Shown here: positions 8,130 through 17,492 of the stretch, piece by piece
How the letters are laid out: each line of letters opens with the position of its first letter
Position numbering within the stretch: the first letter of the stretch is position 1
Translations under genes and position numbers: made by a program
Notes under the pieces: generated by a model
What the model was told of the DNA's origin: nothing
Seen by the model: only the letters and a program-made list of their open reading frames with translations
Database searches by the model: none
Assembly: GCA_028749255.1 (NCBI GenBank)
Contig: JAQTYE010000011.1
Location: 1 to 34,689, forward strand
From: Paracoccaceae bacterium
GTDB lineage: Bacteria > Pseudomonadota > Alphaproteobacteria > Rhodobacterales > Rhodobacteraceae
Length of the DNA: 34,689 bases
Reading direction: 5' to 3'

Positions 8130-9466
8130 CAGACGCCGTCGTAGATTTGCGCGATGCGCGCGACGGCGGCTGCGGCCGACATCTCTTCGCTTTCGCCGCT
8201 GCGCCGTGAGGTCAGTTCAACCACGCCATTGGCCAGACCGCGTGGGCCGACGGTGATGCGCCACGGCAGACCGATCAGGTCCATCGTTGCGAATTTCGCC
8301 CCCGCACGTTCATCGCGGTCGTCATAGAGCGGATCAAGCCCAAGGTCGCGCAGCGCCTTATACAGCCCTTCGCAGGCCGCGTCGGTGCCAGTGTCGCCCT
8401 GCTTCAGGTTCACGATCCCGCAATGGAACGGCGTCACACCTTCGGGCCAGATGATGCCCTTGTCGTCGTGGTTCGCCTCGATCAACGCGCCCAGCAGACG
8501 CGACACGCCGATCCCATGGCTCCCCATCTCGACCGGCACGCGCGATCCATCGGGGGTCACAACAGTGGCGCCCATGCTTTCGGAATATTTGGTGCCGAAG
8601 TAGAAGATCTGCCCGACTTCGATGCCACGGCCCACCTTGCGGTGTTCTTCGGGCACCTCGGCATAGACCGCCTCGTCATGGGTTTCATCGGTGCGCGCAT
8701 AAAGTGTGGTGAACTCTTCGCAGATCCCCGCGACTTCCTCGCGGTTATCGTAATCCACCGCCCGGTCGCCCAGCTTCAACGCGGGCACGCGCGCATCATA
8801 AAACACCTCGGATTCGCCGGTGTCGGCCAGAACCAGGAATTCATGCGTATTGTCGCCGCCGATCGGACCACTGGCCGCGCGCATCGGAATCGCGGTCAGG
8901 CCCATGCGTTCATAGGTGCGCAGATAGCTGACCATGTGGCGGTTATAGGCGTGCAGCGCGTCTTCGCGGGTCAGATCGAAGTTATAGCCGTCTTTCATCA
9001 GGAACTCGCGGCCCCGCATCACCCCAAAGCGCGGGCGCACCTCATCGCGGAATTTCCACTGGATGTGATAGAGCGTCAGCGGCAAATCCTTGTAGCTGTT
9101 CACATGGCTGCGGAAGATGTCGGTGATCATCTCTTCATTGGTCGGACCATACAGCATGTCACGGTCGTGCCGGTCCTTGATGCGCAGCATTTCCTGACCG
9201 TAATCGTCATAACGGCCGCTTTCGCGCCACAGATCGGCGGGCTGCAGCGTCGGCATCAGCAGCGGGATATGCCCGGCGCGGACCTGTTCTTCATGCACGA
9301 TCTGTTCAAGCCGCTTGAGCACCTTGAAGCCCATCGGCAGCCAGGAATAGATCCCTGCGGCCTGCTGCTTGATCATCCCCGCACGCAGCATCAGCCGGTG
9401 GCTGACGATCTGCGCCTCGGCGGGGTTTTCCTTGAGAACGGGGAGGAAGTAGCGGGAAAGGCGCAT
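8129..9466 (-). CDS. proS: prolyl-tRNA synthetase, short alphaproteobacterial type
   Basis: A 445-residue class II synthetase that charges tRNA-Pro. Motif 2 reads [22 protein letters not shown] in overlapping parts, and motif 3 is in [15 protein letters not shown]. At 445 residues it is about 120 shorter than the E. coli enzyme: the insertion domain (INS) that removes mischarged alanine is missing, as is usual for the alphaproteobacterial form, where editing is done in trans by free-standing YbaK/ProX-like proteins. The anticodon-binding domain occupies the last ~100 residues. ATG 9466 gives the normal N-terminus MRLSRYFLP; the ribosome site (AGGT) is modest. DUF2937 follows with a one-base overlap. 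Confidence 0.97.
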   Translation of the reverse strand: MRLSRYFLPVLKENPAEAQIVSHRLMLRAGMIKQQAAGIYSWLPMGFKVLKRLEQIVHEEQVRAGHIPLLMPTLQPADLWRESGRYDDYGQEMLRIKDRHDRDMLYGPTNEEMITDIFRSHVNSYKDLPLTLYHIQWKFRDEVRPRFGVMRGREFLMKDGYNFDLTREDALHAYNRHMVSYLRTYERMGLTAIPMRAASGPIGGDNTHEFLVLADTGESEVFYDARVPALKLGDRAVDYDNREEVAGICEEFTTLYARTDETHDEAVYAEVPEEHRKVGRGIEVGQIFYFGTKYSESMGATVVTPDGSRVPVEMGSHGIGVSRLLGALIEANHDDKGIIWPEGVTPFHCGIVNLKQGDTGTDAACEGLYKALRDLGLDPLYDDRDERAGAKFATMDLIGLPWRITVGPRGLANGVVELTSRRSGESEEMSAAAAVARIAQIYDGV

Positions 9467-9569
9467 ATCGGACCTGCGGATAAGGTTTCGTTGGGAAATG
9501 GGGTAGAGGAAAGCGCCGCGCGGGGCAAGATGGGCTTGCGGGTGCGCCCTGATCTGCCAAGCTTCCGCT

Positions 9570-10349
9570 ATGATATACCACTACGCGTCTCAGGCAGATT
9601 TTCCGCCCAATATGCAAAAATTCGTTCACGCCGCCCCAGATGGCGACTGGTTCGTGCACCCGTTCGTCAGAGAGAAGCTGCCGGTTGAACGGGATGGTCC
9701 TGTGCGCGATGAAATCAAAGCCTATGCCGACGATTTTGTTGCGCGGCTCGCAGCTGAACAATGGTTCGAAGCGGCGAAGATGATCACCGATACGCATCGC
9801 CCAACATGGATCAAGGAGTTCATTGAGCCTTTGATTCCCTGCGATGCGCGTGGGGACATAAAATTCTGGAAGATGTTGAAACAGGCCTGGACCTCGAGCG
9901 GCCTCACCGATGGCGTTTCAGAAAATTGGGCTCAATTATTTTCGGCGCCGCGCTCCAACTCGGCGTCACTGATGACCTGCTCGGAACGGCGCTGGCTGGC
10001 GGCCCGAGGAAGCACGCTGAAACTTTGGCGCGGACTAGGGGCACACGATGCACAGGAAGCCGAAGGTTTCGCGCGACGCGGGCTTGCGTGGACGATCTAC
10101 AGGGAAACGGCTGAGTGGTTTGCGGAGCGCGGCGCGAATTGGGGGTATCGGCCGCATCGCTTTGTGGCATGTACAAGCGTGCCCATTGGGCTCGTAACCG
10201 CCTTTTTTGGCGAGAATGGCGAAGGCGAGGTGATCCTGGCCAATGGCTTACCCGGCGAATACCTGGTCGAAATAGTCCCCGGCAGCACCGGAACAGAATG
10301 GCTTCGAAGCTGTCACGACTGGAAAGCAGATATCGCCCTCAAGGAGTGA
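9570..10349 (+). CDS. orphan protein with weak ADP-ribosyltransferase-like motifs
   Basis: A 259-residue protein that I do not recognise as a whole. No signal peptide or membrane helix is seen. The C-terminal half (about residues 148-240) has an order of elements known from ADP-ribosyltransferase-like folds: an arginine in LKLWRGL (Arg154), a GLAWT segment in the place of the STS strand (172-176), a helix AEWFAERG, and E-G-E at 218-220 in the place of the ExE catalytic loop. The S of STS is replaced by Ala, so activity is doubtful. The N-terminal half ([12 protein letters not shown]... FWKMLKQAW) has no match. The start at ATG 9570 lacks a ribosome site; ATG 9612 is an alternative. The base composition is less GC-rich than its neighbours. 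It stands alone between divergent proS and the permease gene. Confidence 0.6.
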   Translation: MIYHYASQADFPPNMQKFVHAAPDGDWFVHPFVREKLPVERDGPVRDEIKAYADDFVARLAAEQWFEAAKMITDTHRPTWIKEFIEPLIPCDARGDIKFWKMLKQAWTSSGLTDGVSENWAQLFSAPRSNSASLMTCSERRWLAARGSTLKLWRGLGAHDAQEAEGFARRGLAWTIYRETAEWFAERGANWGYRPHRFVACTSVPIGLVTAFFGENGEGEVILANGLPGEYLVEIVPGSTGTEWLRSCHDWKADIALKE

Positions 10350-10420
10350 TGGCGGGCAGCTTCCCCTTGAACCCGCCCCCGAACCTGCCAATCTAACCCT
10401 GACCTTATGAGGAGAATGTG

Positions 10421-11527
10421 ATGGCCCTGCCAGTGCGGCAACAGGTGAGTTATTGGGGCCTCGCGGCGGTGGGGCTCGCGGCGGTGTTGTGGGGGTTGGG
10501 TGATGTACTGTTGCCCTTCCTTGTGGGCGGCGCGATTGCCTATTTCATGGACCCGATCGCTGACCGGCTGGAACGGCTGGGCCTCAGTCGGGTTGCGGCC
10601 ACCGCAACGATTGCGCTGATTGCGACGCTGGGCTTTGTGGTGATCGGGCTGGCCGTGTTGCCGATGATGATCCGCCAGCTCAGCCAGTTGGTGGCCACCG
10701 CCCCCGAAATCGCGCAGCGCCTGCAAAGCTTCCTGACCACGACCTTCCCCTCGCTAATGGAGCCGGGCTCGGTCATCAATGAAACCCTGTCGGCGGCGGG
10801 CGAGGCGGTGAAGGCGCGGGGCGGCGAATTGGCCTCGACGCTGCTGAGTTCGGCGATGGGCGTGGTGAACTTCGTCGTGTTCATCGTCGTGGTGCCGGTG
10901 GTCGCGTTTTACATGCTGCTCGACTGGGATCGGATGGTGGCCAAGATCGACAGCTGGCTGCCGCGCGATCATGTTGAAACCGTCCGCCATCTGGCGCGCC
11001 GCATCGACCGGGTATTGTCAGGGTTTGTGCGCGGGCAGGTCAGCGTCTGTATGATCCTGGGCACGTTCTACGCGGTGGCACTGATGCTGGCGGGGCTGAA
11101 TTTCGGCCTGCTCGCGGGGGCGATTGCGGGTGGGCTGACCTTCATTCCCTATGTTGGCGCGCTGGTCGGCGGCGTGCTGGCGATCGGGCTGGCGCTGTTC
11201 CAGTTCTGGGGCGACTGGATGTCGATTGGCATCGTGGTGGCGATTTTCGTCGCCGGGCAGTTCCTGGAGGGCAATATCATCACGCCGAAACTGGTGGGCA
11301 GCTCGGTCGGGTTGCACCCGCTGTGGCTGATCTTTGCGCTGTCGGCTTTTGGCACGCTGTTCGGCTTTGTCGGGATGCTGGTGGCGGTGCCGGTGGCCGC
11401 GGTGATCGGGGTGCTGACGCGGTTCGCGCTGGACCACTATCTTGCGGGACGGCTTTACAAAGGGTTGGAAGGGTTGCAAGACACGGCCCCCGCCCAAACG
11501 GATGCGCGCGATGAGGACACCATCTGA
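10421..11527 (+). CDS. AI-2E/PerM-family permease
   Basis: A 368-residue integral membrane protein with the profile of the AI-2E transporter family (TqsA/PerM/YdiK): two to three N-terminal helices (about 10-85), an amphipathic soluble stretch (about 90-150), a helix FVVFIVVVPVVAFYMLL, and a cluster of C-terminal helices containing the family motif YVGALVGG and the segment GNIITPKLVGSSVGLHP. The family includes proteins exporting autoinducer-2 and others coupled to sodium/proton exchange; the substrate here is unknown. ATG 10421, six bases after GAGGAG, is preferred over the adjacent GTG 10418. The next gene, hda, starts essentially at its stop codon. I would not infer quorum sensing from this alone. 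Confidence 0.9.
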   Translation: MALPVRQQVSYWGLAAVGLAAVLWGLGDVLLPFLVGGAIAYFMDPIADRLERLGLSRVAATATIALIATLGFVVIGLAVLPMMIRQLSQLVATAPEIAQRLQSFLTTTFPSLMEPGSVINETLSAAGEAVKARGGELASTLLSSAMGVVNFVVFIVVVPVVAFYMLLDWDRMVAKIDSWLPRDHVETVRHLARRIDRVLSGFVRGQVSVCMILGTFYAVALMLAGLNFGLLAGAIAGGLTFIPYVGALVGGVLAIGLALFQFWGDWMSIGIVVAIFVAGQFLEGNIITPKLVGSSVGLHPLWLIFALSAFGTLFGFVGMLVAVPVAAVIGVLTRFALDHYLAGRLYKGLEGLQDTAPAQTDARDEDTI

Positions 11528-11528
11528 C

Positions 11529-12203
11529 GTGAGCCAGCAACTGCCCCTGCCGCTCCCCTTGCGCCAATCGCAGGGGCGTGACGATTTCTTTGTGGCGCCC
11601 GCGAATGCGCTGGCGCTGGCCACGCTGGATGCGCCGGAAAGCTGGCCTTCGGGGCGGATGCTGTTGATCGGGCCGGAAGGTGCGGGCAAGTCGCATCTGG
11701 CGCAAATCTGGGCCGACGCGCGCCATGCGCCGATTGTCGCCGCAGCCACCCTGACAACCGAGGCCGCACCGCAACTGGCGCAGGCCCGCGCCGTGGTGAT
11801 CGAAGACGCCGCCGACGTCGCCGCCCAACCCGCCGCGCAGACTGCGCTGTTTCACCTGCACAATCTGCTGCAGGCGGAACGGGGCCTGCTGCTGCTGACC
11901 GCCGCCGCACCGCCGCGCGACTGGGGGCTGAGCCTGCCCGATTTGCGCAGCCGGATGGAGGCCACGGCCAATGTCCGTATCAGCCCCCCCGACGACGCGC
12001 TGCTGGCGGCGGTGCTGGTCAAACTGTTTTCCGACAGGCAATTGACGGTGCCGCCCGCGCTGATCCCCTGGCTGGTCAGCCATATGGACCGCAGCCTTGC
12101 CACCGCCCGCCGACTGGTCGCGGCGCTGGATGCGCGTGCCCTGGCCGAGGGGCGCGCGATCACCCGCCCGCTGGCCGCCGAGGTTCTGGACAGTCTCGCT
12201 TGA
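11529..12203 (+). CDS. hda: DnaA-related replication regulator (Hda/RIDA type)
   Basis: A 224-residue P-loop protein related to the AAA+ domain of DnaA. The N-terminus carries QLPLPLPL (residues 3-10), the expected sliding-clamp-binding motif of Hda; Walker A is GPEGAGKSHL (48-57), and the middle has the DnaA-like helix FHLHNLLQAERGLLLLTA and DLRSRMEA. Hda bound to the DNA clamp stimulates ATP hydrolysis by DnaA and so turns off initiation after replication begins. I chose GTG 11529 because it places the clamp motif at the very N-terminus; ATG 11511, inside the permease gene, would add six residues. It is co-transcribed with the permease. Confidence 0.85.
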   Translation: MSQQLPLPLPLRQSQGRDDFFVAPANALALATLDAPESWPSGRMLLIGPEGAGKSHLAQIWADARHAPIVAAATLTTEAAPQLAQARAVVIEDAADVAAQPAAQTALFHLHNLLQAERGLLLLTAAAPPRDWGLSLPDLRSRMEATANVRISPPDDALLAAVLVKLFSDRQLTVPPALIPWLVSHMDRSLATARRLVAALDARALAEGRAITRPLAAEVLDSLA

Positions 12204-12226
12204 GGGGCGCAGAATACGGTTCAGCG

Positions 12227-12257
12227 CCTTCACAAAAACTGTCACAGCGCCATTACA
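12227..12257 (+). promoter_or_regulatory. candidate Pho box before ppk1
   Basis: CTGTCAC (12239-12245) is a near-perfect Pho-box half-site. An upstream CCTTCAC (12227-12233) and a downstream CCATTAC (12250-12256) match CTGTCAC at five and four of seven positions, spaced about one helical turn. The run TTCACAAAAACTGTCACAGC looks like PhoB-bound tandem repeats such as those of E. coli pstS. It lies 22 bases before the ppk1 ATG; a CATAAG at 12267-12272 could be the -10 box. Binding by PhoB is inferred. Confidence 0.5.
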
Positions 12258-12278
12258 AAAGACGAGCATAAGCGCACC

Positions 12279-14444
12279 ATGACCCAGGCTGATTTTCTCA
12301 AAACCCCGTTCTCCGCCCCCGTTGAAGTCCCCGCCGAGGTGATCTCCGGGCCCGCGCGTTTCTTCAACCGCGAGCTGTCGTGGCTCGCGTTCAACTGGCG
12401 CGTGCTGGAAGAGGCGACAAACCCGCGTGTGCCGTTGCTCGAACGGCTGCGGTTCCTGTCGATTTCGGCCACCAACCTGGATGAATTCTATACCGTCCGC
12501 GTCGCGGGCCTGCGCGAGTTGGTGCGCGAGGGCAATACGACGCCTTCGGATGACGGGCTGTCCGCGGCCGAGCAGCTGGTGCTGATCAATGCCGACGCAC
12601 GGCGTCTGATGGAAACCCAGCAGAGCACCTGGAACAAGCTGAAACGCGAGATGGAGGCCGAGGGCATCCATCTGCTGACGCGCTCCAAGCTGACCGCGCG
12701 CGATCAGGAATTCCTGGCCGAGCACTTCCTGAGCAAGGTATTTCCCGTGCTCTCGCCACTGGCGATTGACCCGGCGCACCCGTTCCCCTTCATTCCCAAC
12801 ACCGGCTTCTGTCTGGCGCTGGAACTGGAACGCGAAACCGACAAGCGCCGCTTGCAGGCGCTGTTGCCGATCCCGCAGCAGATCGACCGCTTCGTGCGGC
12901 TACCGGGTGAGGCGCGCTTCCTGCCGCTGGAAGAATTGCTGCTGCTGCACCTGAGCATGCTGTTCCCGGGCTATCGCGATACCGGCCATTGCGCCTTCCG
13001 CGTGCTGCGCGACAGCGATCTGGAGGTCGAGGACGAGGCTGAGGATCTGGTGCGCGAATTCGAGACCGCGCTGAAACGCCGCCGCCGCGGTCAGGTGATC
13101 CGCATGAAGATCACCGCAGGCGCGCCCGAGGCATTGCGCGCCCTGATCATGGACGAGCTGCATGTTGACCCCTCCGAAGTGGTTGAAATGCGCGGGCTTC
13201 TGGGCATCGCCGATCTGAAGGAACTGGTGCTGTCCTCGCGGCCCGATCTGCTGTGGCCGGTGTTCATTCCGCGCGTGCCCGAACGCGTGCAGGACCACGA
13301 TGGCGATATGTTCGCGGCGATTCGGCAAAAGGACATGCTGCTGCATCACCCCTATGAGACCTTCGACATGGTGATCCGCTTCCTCAATCAGGCGGCTGCG
13401 GATCCGAATGTGCTGGCGATCAAGCAGACGCTCTATCGCACGTCCAAGGACAGCCCGATCGTATCCGCCCTGTGCGAGGCGGCCGAGGCGGGCAAATCCG
13501 TCACCGCGCTGGTCGAACTCAAGGCGCGCTTCGACGAGGCCGCCAATATCCGCCAGTCACGCAGGCTCGAACGCTCGGGCGCACATGTGGTGTATGGGTT
13601 CATCAACTATAAGACCCACGCGAAAATCAGCACCGTTGTGCGGCGCGAGGGCGATAATCTGGTGACCTACACCCATTACGGCACCGGCAACTATCACCCG
13701 ATCACTGCGCGGATTTACACGGACCTCAGCTTCTTTACCTGTGACACGGCGCTGGGACGTGATGCGACCAAGGTGTTCAACTACCTGTCGGGCTATGTGC
13801 AGCCTGCCGGGCTGGAAAACCTGGCGATTTCACCGATTTCGCTGAAACCCCGTCTGCTGGAACTGATCGCCGCCGAGGCCGATCATGCCCGTGCCGGGCG
13901 CCCGGCCGAGATCTGGGCCAAGATGAACAGCCTGATCGACCCCGAGGTGATTGACGCGCTCTATGCCGCCTCGAACGCCGGGGTAAAGATCAGCCTGGTG
14001 GTGCGCGGCATCTGCGGCGTGCGCCCGGGCATCAAGGGCCTGTCGGACAATATCCGCGTGAAATCCATCGTCGGGCGGTTCCTGGAGCATTCGCGCATCG
14101 TCTGTTTCGGCAATGGCCACGGGCTACCTTCGAAAAAGGCGCGGGTGTTCTTTTCCTCGGCCGACTGGATGGGGCGCAACCTGAACCGGCGCGTCGAAAC
14201 CCTGGTCGAGGCGATGAACGACACCGTCAAGGCACAGATCGTCAGCCAGATCATGGCCGCCAACATGGCCGACGAGGCACAAAGCTGGATTCTGCAACCC
14301 GACGGCAAGTTCATCCGCTATCTGCCCGAAGGCAAAGACGATTTGTTCAACTGTCACCGCTTCTTCATGGAAAACCCCTCGCTGTCGGGGCGTGGGTCTG
14401 CGGGCGCAAAAGACGTGCCGAAGCTTGCCCATAGTATGGACTAA
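12279..14444 (+). CDS. ppk1: polyphosphate kinase 1
   Basis: A 721-residue enzyme that reversibly builds polyphosphate from ATP. Its four domains are recognisable: the N-terminal helical domain starting [19 protein letters not shown], the head domain, and two phospholipase-D-like C-terminal domains. The autophosphorylated histidine is His447 in NYKTHAKIS and the second catalytic histidine His604 in RFLEHSRI. The distance between them, 157 residues, equals that in the E. coli enzyme. The metal/nucleotide arginines lie in [14 protein letters not shown] and [17 protein letters not shown]. The ribosome site is poor. The gene is followed after 56 bases by ppx, so both arms of polyphosphate turnover are in one unit, probably phosphate-regulated through the site just upstream. 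Confidence 0.97.
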   Translation: MTQADFLKTPFSAPVEVPAEVISGPARFFNRELSWLAFNWRVLEEATNPRVPLLERLRFLSISATNLDEFYTVRVAGLRELVREGNTTPSDDGLSAAEQLVLINADARRLMETQQSTWNKLKREMEAEGIHLLTRSKLTARDQEFLAEHFLSKVFPVLSPLAIDPAHPFPFIPNTGFCLALELERETDKRRLQALLPIPQQIDRFVRLPGEARFLPLEELLLLHLSMLFPGYRDTGHCAFRVLRDSDLEVEDEAEDLVREFETALKRRRRGQVIRMKITAGAPEALRALIMDELHVDPSEVVEMRGLLGIADLKELVLSSRPDLLWPVFIPRVPERVQDHDGDMFAAIRQKDMLLHHPYETFDMVIRFLNQAAADPNVLAIKQTLYRTSKDSPIVSALCEAAEAGKSVTALVELKARFDEAANIRQSRRLERSGAHVVYGFINYKTHAKISTVVRREGDNLVTYTHYGTGNYHPITARIYTDLSFFTCDTALGRDATKVFNYLSGYVQPAGLENLAISPISLKPRLLELIAAEADHARAGRPAEIWAKMNSLIDPEVIDALYAASNAGVKISLVVRGICGVRPGIKGLSDNIRVKSIVGRFLEHSRIVCFGNGHGLPSKKARVFFSSADWMGRNLNRRVETLVEAMNDTVKAQIVSQIMAANMADEAQSWILQPDGKFIRYLPEGKDDLFNCHRFFMENPSLSGRGSAGAKDVPKLAHSMD

Positions 14445-14500
14445 AGAGTAGCTTGGTCACGCCCCCGTGAGTCGGCGGCAAACCAAGGCAGGACGACAGA

Positions 14501-16054
14501 ATGACCGGAACGACCGTAGGCCCCACCCTCGCGCAGGCCGATGACTGGGATCCCTTCGGCAAGCCGTTGTTCGATGACCCGGGTGCGCGCGCCCTGTCAC
14601 GGGTGGGGGTGGTGGATGTCGGCTCGAACTCGGTGCGGATGGTCGTGTTTGACGGCGCCGCCCGCAGTCCGGCCTATTTTTACAACGAAAAGGTAATGGC
14701 CGGTCTGGGTCAGGGGCTGTCGGAAACCGGGCGGCTGAACCCGCGCGGACGTGACCGCGCCTTTGCCGCGCTGCGCCGGTTTTCGTTGCTGGCCAAGGGC
14801 ATGGGCATTGCGCCGCTGACCTGTGTGGCCACCGCCGCCGTGCGCGACGCCGAGGATGGCCCCGAATTTCAGGCGCTGGTCGAACGCGAAACCGGGCTGC
14901 ATCTGCATGTGATCGACGGCCCCGAAGAGGCGCGCCTGTCGGCGCAGGGCGTGCTGCTGGGCTGGCCCGAGGCGGACGGCCTGATCTGTGACATCGGCGG
15001 CAACTCGATGGAGTTGGCCGAGGTCCGTCGCGGCCGCGTGTGGCGCCGCGTCACCTCACAACTGGGGCCGTTCCGGTTGCAGCAAGTGCCCGGCGGGCGC
15101 AAGGAATTGCTGAACCATATCAAAGAGGTGGTCACCAATCTGGCAGCGCAGATGGGCACCGACTATGAACGTTTGTATCTTGTCGGCGGGTCGTGGCGGG
15201 CGATTGCACGGCTGGATATGGAACGCCGGTCCTATCCCCTGCTGGTGCTGCACGAATACCGGATGGAGCCCGAGGGCCTGGGTAAAACGCTCGACTGGAT
15301 CGAAAAGAACGATCTGGCCGAACTGCGCGCGCGCAGCGGCATATCGACCGCCCGGATGGAACTGGTGCCGCTGGCGAGCCTTGTTTTGCGCGAACTGATC
15401 GACAGTTTCGCCCCGAAAGAAATCGACATCTCGTCTTATGGCATCCGCGAAGGGTTGCTGTACGAACAGATGCCCGAACGGTTGCGCCGCCGCGATCCGC
15501 TGATCGAAGGGTGCCGCCACGCCGAACGGATGATGTCGCGGATGCCGGGGTTCGGGAAAAAGCTGCACGCCTTTATCCAACCGATCTGGGGGCAGGTTTC
15601 GCCCGAGAAATACCGTCTGATGCGCGCCGCCTGCCTGTTGCACGACACCACGTGGCGCACCCATCCCGATTACCGCGCCGAGGCCTGTTTCGACAATGTC
15701 ACCCGCGCAAACATGGCCGCCCTGAGCCATCCCGAACGGGTGTTTCTGGGGCTTTCTCTGCTGCATCGCTACAAGAATTCGCGCGCGGGCAGCCGGTTTG
15801 AGCCGCTGTTCACACTGCTCACCCCCGAGCAGATTCAAGAGGCCGAAGTGCTGGGCAAGGCGATGCGATTTGGCGCGATGTTTGCAATCCACGAACCGCA
15901 AGACGCCGGGGAACTGGACTACAAACCCAAGAAAAACCTTCTGGAATTGCGTCTGACCGCGCGCGGCGCCGGGCTGTTTGGCGAAGTGTCCGAGGCGCGG
16001 TTTGCGTCACTGGCCTCGGCGCTCAAGGCCGAAACCAAGGCGATCCTGCCCTAA
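14501..16054 (+). CDS. ppx: exopolyphosphatase, Ppx/GppA family
   Basis: A 517-residue member of the actin/Hsp70-like phosphatase family that releases phosphate from polyphosphate ends (or from pppGpp in GppA). The two phosphate-binding loops are VVDVGSNSVRMVVFDG (about 43-58) and CDIGGNSMELAEV (about 165-177); the glutamate in the DGPEEARLSAQGVL segment is the usual catalytic base. The C-terminal half contains an HD-like helical domain with LLHDTTW. The N-terminal ~35 residues before VVDVGSNS are longer than usual. Pairing with ppk1 on one strand argues for polyphosphate over pppGpp as main substrate. Its stop codon overlaps that of the convergent small exported protein gene by two bases. 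Confidence 0.94.
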   Translation: MTGTTVGPTLAQADDWDPFGKPLFDDPGARALSRVGVVDVGSNSVRMVVFDGAARSPAYFYNEKVMAGLGQGLSETGRLNPRGRDRAFAALRRFSLLAKGMGIAPLTCVATAAVRDAEDGPEFQALVERETGLHLHVIDGPEEARLSAQGVLLGWPEADGLICDIGGNSMELAEVRRGRVWRRVTSQLGPFRLQQVPGGRKELLNHIKEVVTNLAAQMGTDYERLYLVGGSWRAIARLDMERRSYPLLVLHEYRMEPEGLGKTLDWIEKNDLAELRARSGISTARMELVPLASLVLRELIDSFAPKEIDISSYGIREGLLYEQMPERLRRRDPLIEGCRHAERMMSRMPGFGKKLHAFIQPIWGQVSPEKYRLMRAACLLHDTTWRTHPDYRAEACFDNVTRANMAALSHPERVFLGLSLLHRYKNSRAGSRFEPLFTLLTPEQIQEAEVLGKAMRFGAMFAIHEPQDAGELDYKPKKNLLELRLTARGAGLFGEVSEARFASLASALKAETKAILP

Positions 16055-16461
16055 AGCTCGATCTCGCCCTCGGGGGCCGGTTTGTCTGCGGGGGCGGCGG
16101 GTGCCTGCGGCAATTCGGGCGGCGGCGGCGCATCGGCACGGCGGCGGATGATCACATCGCCATTGGGCAGCCGTTCGGGCGCCTCGTAGTTGCGGACATC
16201 ATCCACCAGCGCCAGCAGTTGCCGTAGCGCAGGCCCCATTTCGCGGGCTGCCTCTTCGATGCCGCCCTGCATCTCGTCCAAGGCTGGCCCCATCTCGTTC
16301 AGAAAACCGCGAAACAGAAGTTTCGCCCCTTCTTCCAGCAGACTGAAGCCCTCGTCCATATCGCTCTGCGCCGCCGCGGGGGCATCCTCGGCCCGAACCG
16401 AACCCGCCGCCAGACAGGCGATCAGGCAGACAACCGGAAGGGAACGATGCAGATGTTTCAT
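16051..16461 (-). CDS. small exported protein, family-specific unknown
   Basis: A 136-residue protein with a signal peptide (MKHLHRSLPVVCLIACLAAG, cleavage after SVRA near residue 23). The mature part is an acidic, amphipathic helix (MDEGFSLLEEGAKLLFRGFL and onward to residue ~95), then a short conserved ERLPNGDVIIRRR and a Pro/Ala-rich acidic tail. I recall close relatives throughout the Rhodobacteraceae, often misnamed 'AAA+ ATPase'; no ATP-binding motif exists here. A periplasmic structural or membrane-surface role is possible. ATG 16461 is chosen because it starts the signal peptide. It is the last gene of the four-gene minus-strand operon that begins with the GNAT gene. Confidence 0.75.
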   Translation of the reverse strand: MKHLHRSLPVVCLIACLAAGSVRAEDAPAAAQSDMDEGFSLLEEGAKLLFRGFLNEMGPALDEMQGGIEEAAREMGPALRQLLALVDDVRNYEAPERLPNGDVIIRRRADAPPPPELPQAPAAPADKPAPEGEIEL

Positions 16462-16478
16462 GGTCCCAACATAAGCAC

Positions 16479-17492
16479 TCAGATCGAAATATCCACACTG
16501 ACCGGAAAATGATCGGATGCCTGCAACAGCGCCTCGCGCAATTCTGGCGTGTGATAACAAACCGGATCGTCGAACGGATGCCAGATCCGCCAGCGTGGAT
16601 CGGTTGCACAGAGCGTGGGCGACAGCATGACATAATCCAGCATCGCCGAAAAATACTGTTTTTCATCCGGCAGATAGAACCGCGCGGATGACGGCTGTGC
16701 CGCAGTCGCATGGCCCCGGACCAGCCGCGTATGCGGATCGTACAAGCGTCGGTCGGGTGGGCCGCCCTGCCCGGCAACAATTTCCAGCCCCGAGCGCCCG
16801 AAAAGGCTCTCATATTCATCCAGGCCAGGCCCGTCGTTGAAATCGCCCAACACGATCAGCCGTTCACCCGCATCCAGATGCTCGTCCACGCGCTGACGCA
16901 GCCAGATACATTGCGCCAGTTGCTTGCGCCGGTTTTCAATGGCAATCCGGGTCGCCGCCTCGGTCGAGGTCGCGCCGTGCGGCGCCTTGGATTTGATATG
17001 CACCCCGATCAAGCGCAGGGCCTCGCCCGCCATCGTTTCCAACGCTACTTCTAATGGCGGCTTGGAAAACGTCACTACGTCCAAGGAGGCATCAATATCC
17101 AAGTCAATCCGCAAGCTTTGATCAAAGCGTGGGCTCGCCCCCTCGCCCCCGCGCGGATCGTGCGTGGCGCGCAAAACGTCAGGATCATAAAGCAGTGCGA
17201 TTTCCTGCTGGGTGTCGTTCGAAAACCCGATCAGCGCACGGCGCTGGCGCAACCCGAATTCGGCCGCAAAGCTTTCCAGCATTGGCACGGTCTTGCGGCG
17301 CGAATTGTTGTCGGGCGCCTCGACCACCAGCACCGCATCGGCATCCAGCGCAGTGAACACAATCCCCAGCGCACCCAACTGCTGCGCCCGCGTCACGTCA
17401 TAGCGCGCCGACCATTCGTCATCGGCCAGCATCCGCCCGCGCCGATCAAACAGATTGGCAAACCATTCGACATTGTAGGTTGCGATCCGCAT
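16479..17492 (-). CDS. endonuclease/exonuclease/phosphatase-fold protein
   Basis: A 337-residue protein of the DNase I/exonuclease III superfamily. Signature pieces: RIATYNVEWFANLF at the start (metal-binding Asn), ALDADAVLVVEAPDNN (catalytic Glu region), GVHIKSKAP, VLGDFNDGPG (catalytic Asp and Asn) and the terminal SDHFPVSVDI (catalytic His). The order and spacing match active members. No signal peptide is seen, so it is probably cytoplasmic. The substrate, nucleic acid or phosphoester, cannot be told. The ATG at 17492 overlaps the stop of the upstream TerB-DnaJ gene by one base (TGATG), indicating coupled translation; an in-frame GTG lies directly before it. Confidence 0.9.
   Translation of the reverse strand: MRIATYNVEWFANLFDRRGRMLADDEWSARYDVTRAQQLGALGIVFTALDADAVLVVEAPDNNSRRKTVPMLESFAAEFGLRQRRALIGFSNDTQQEIALLYDPDVLRATHDPRGGEGASPRFDQSLRIDLDIDASLDVVTFSKPPLEVALETMAGEALRLIGVHIKSKAPHGATSTEAATRIAIENRRKQLAQCIWLRQRVDEHLDAGERLIVLGDFNDGPGLDEYESLFGRSGLEIVAGQGGPPDRRLYDPHTRLVRGHATAAQPSSARFYLPDEKQYFSAMLDYVMLSPTLCATDPRWRIWHPFDDPVCYHTPELREALLQASDHFPVSVDISI

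Noticed and set aside
10418..11527. Quorum-sensing exporter
   Set aside because: The family name AI-2E does not establish autoinducer transport and no luxS or lsr gene is present.
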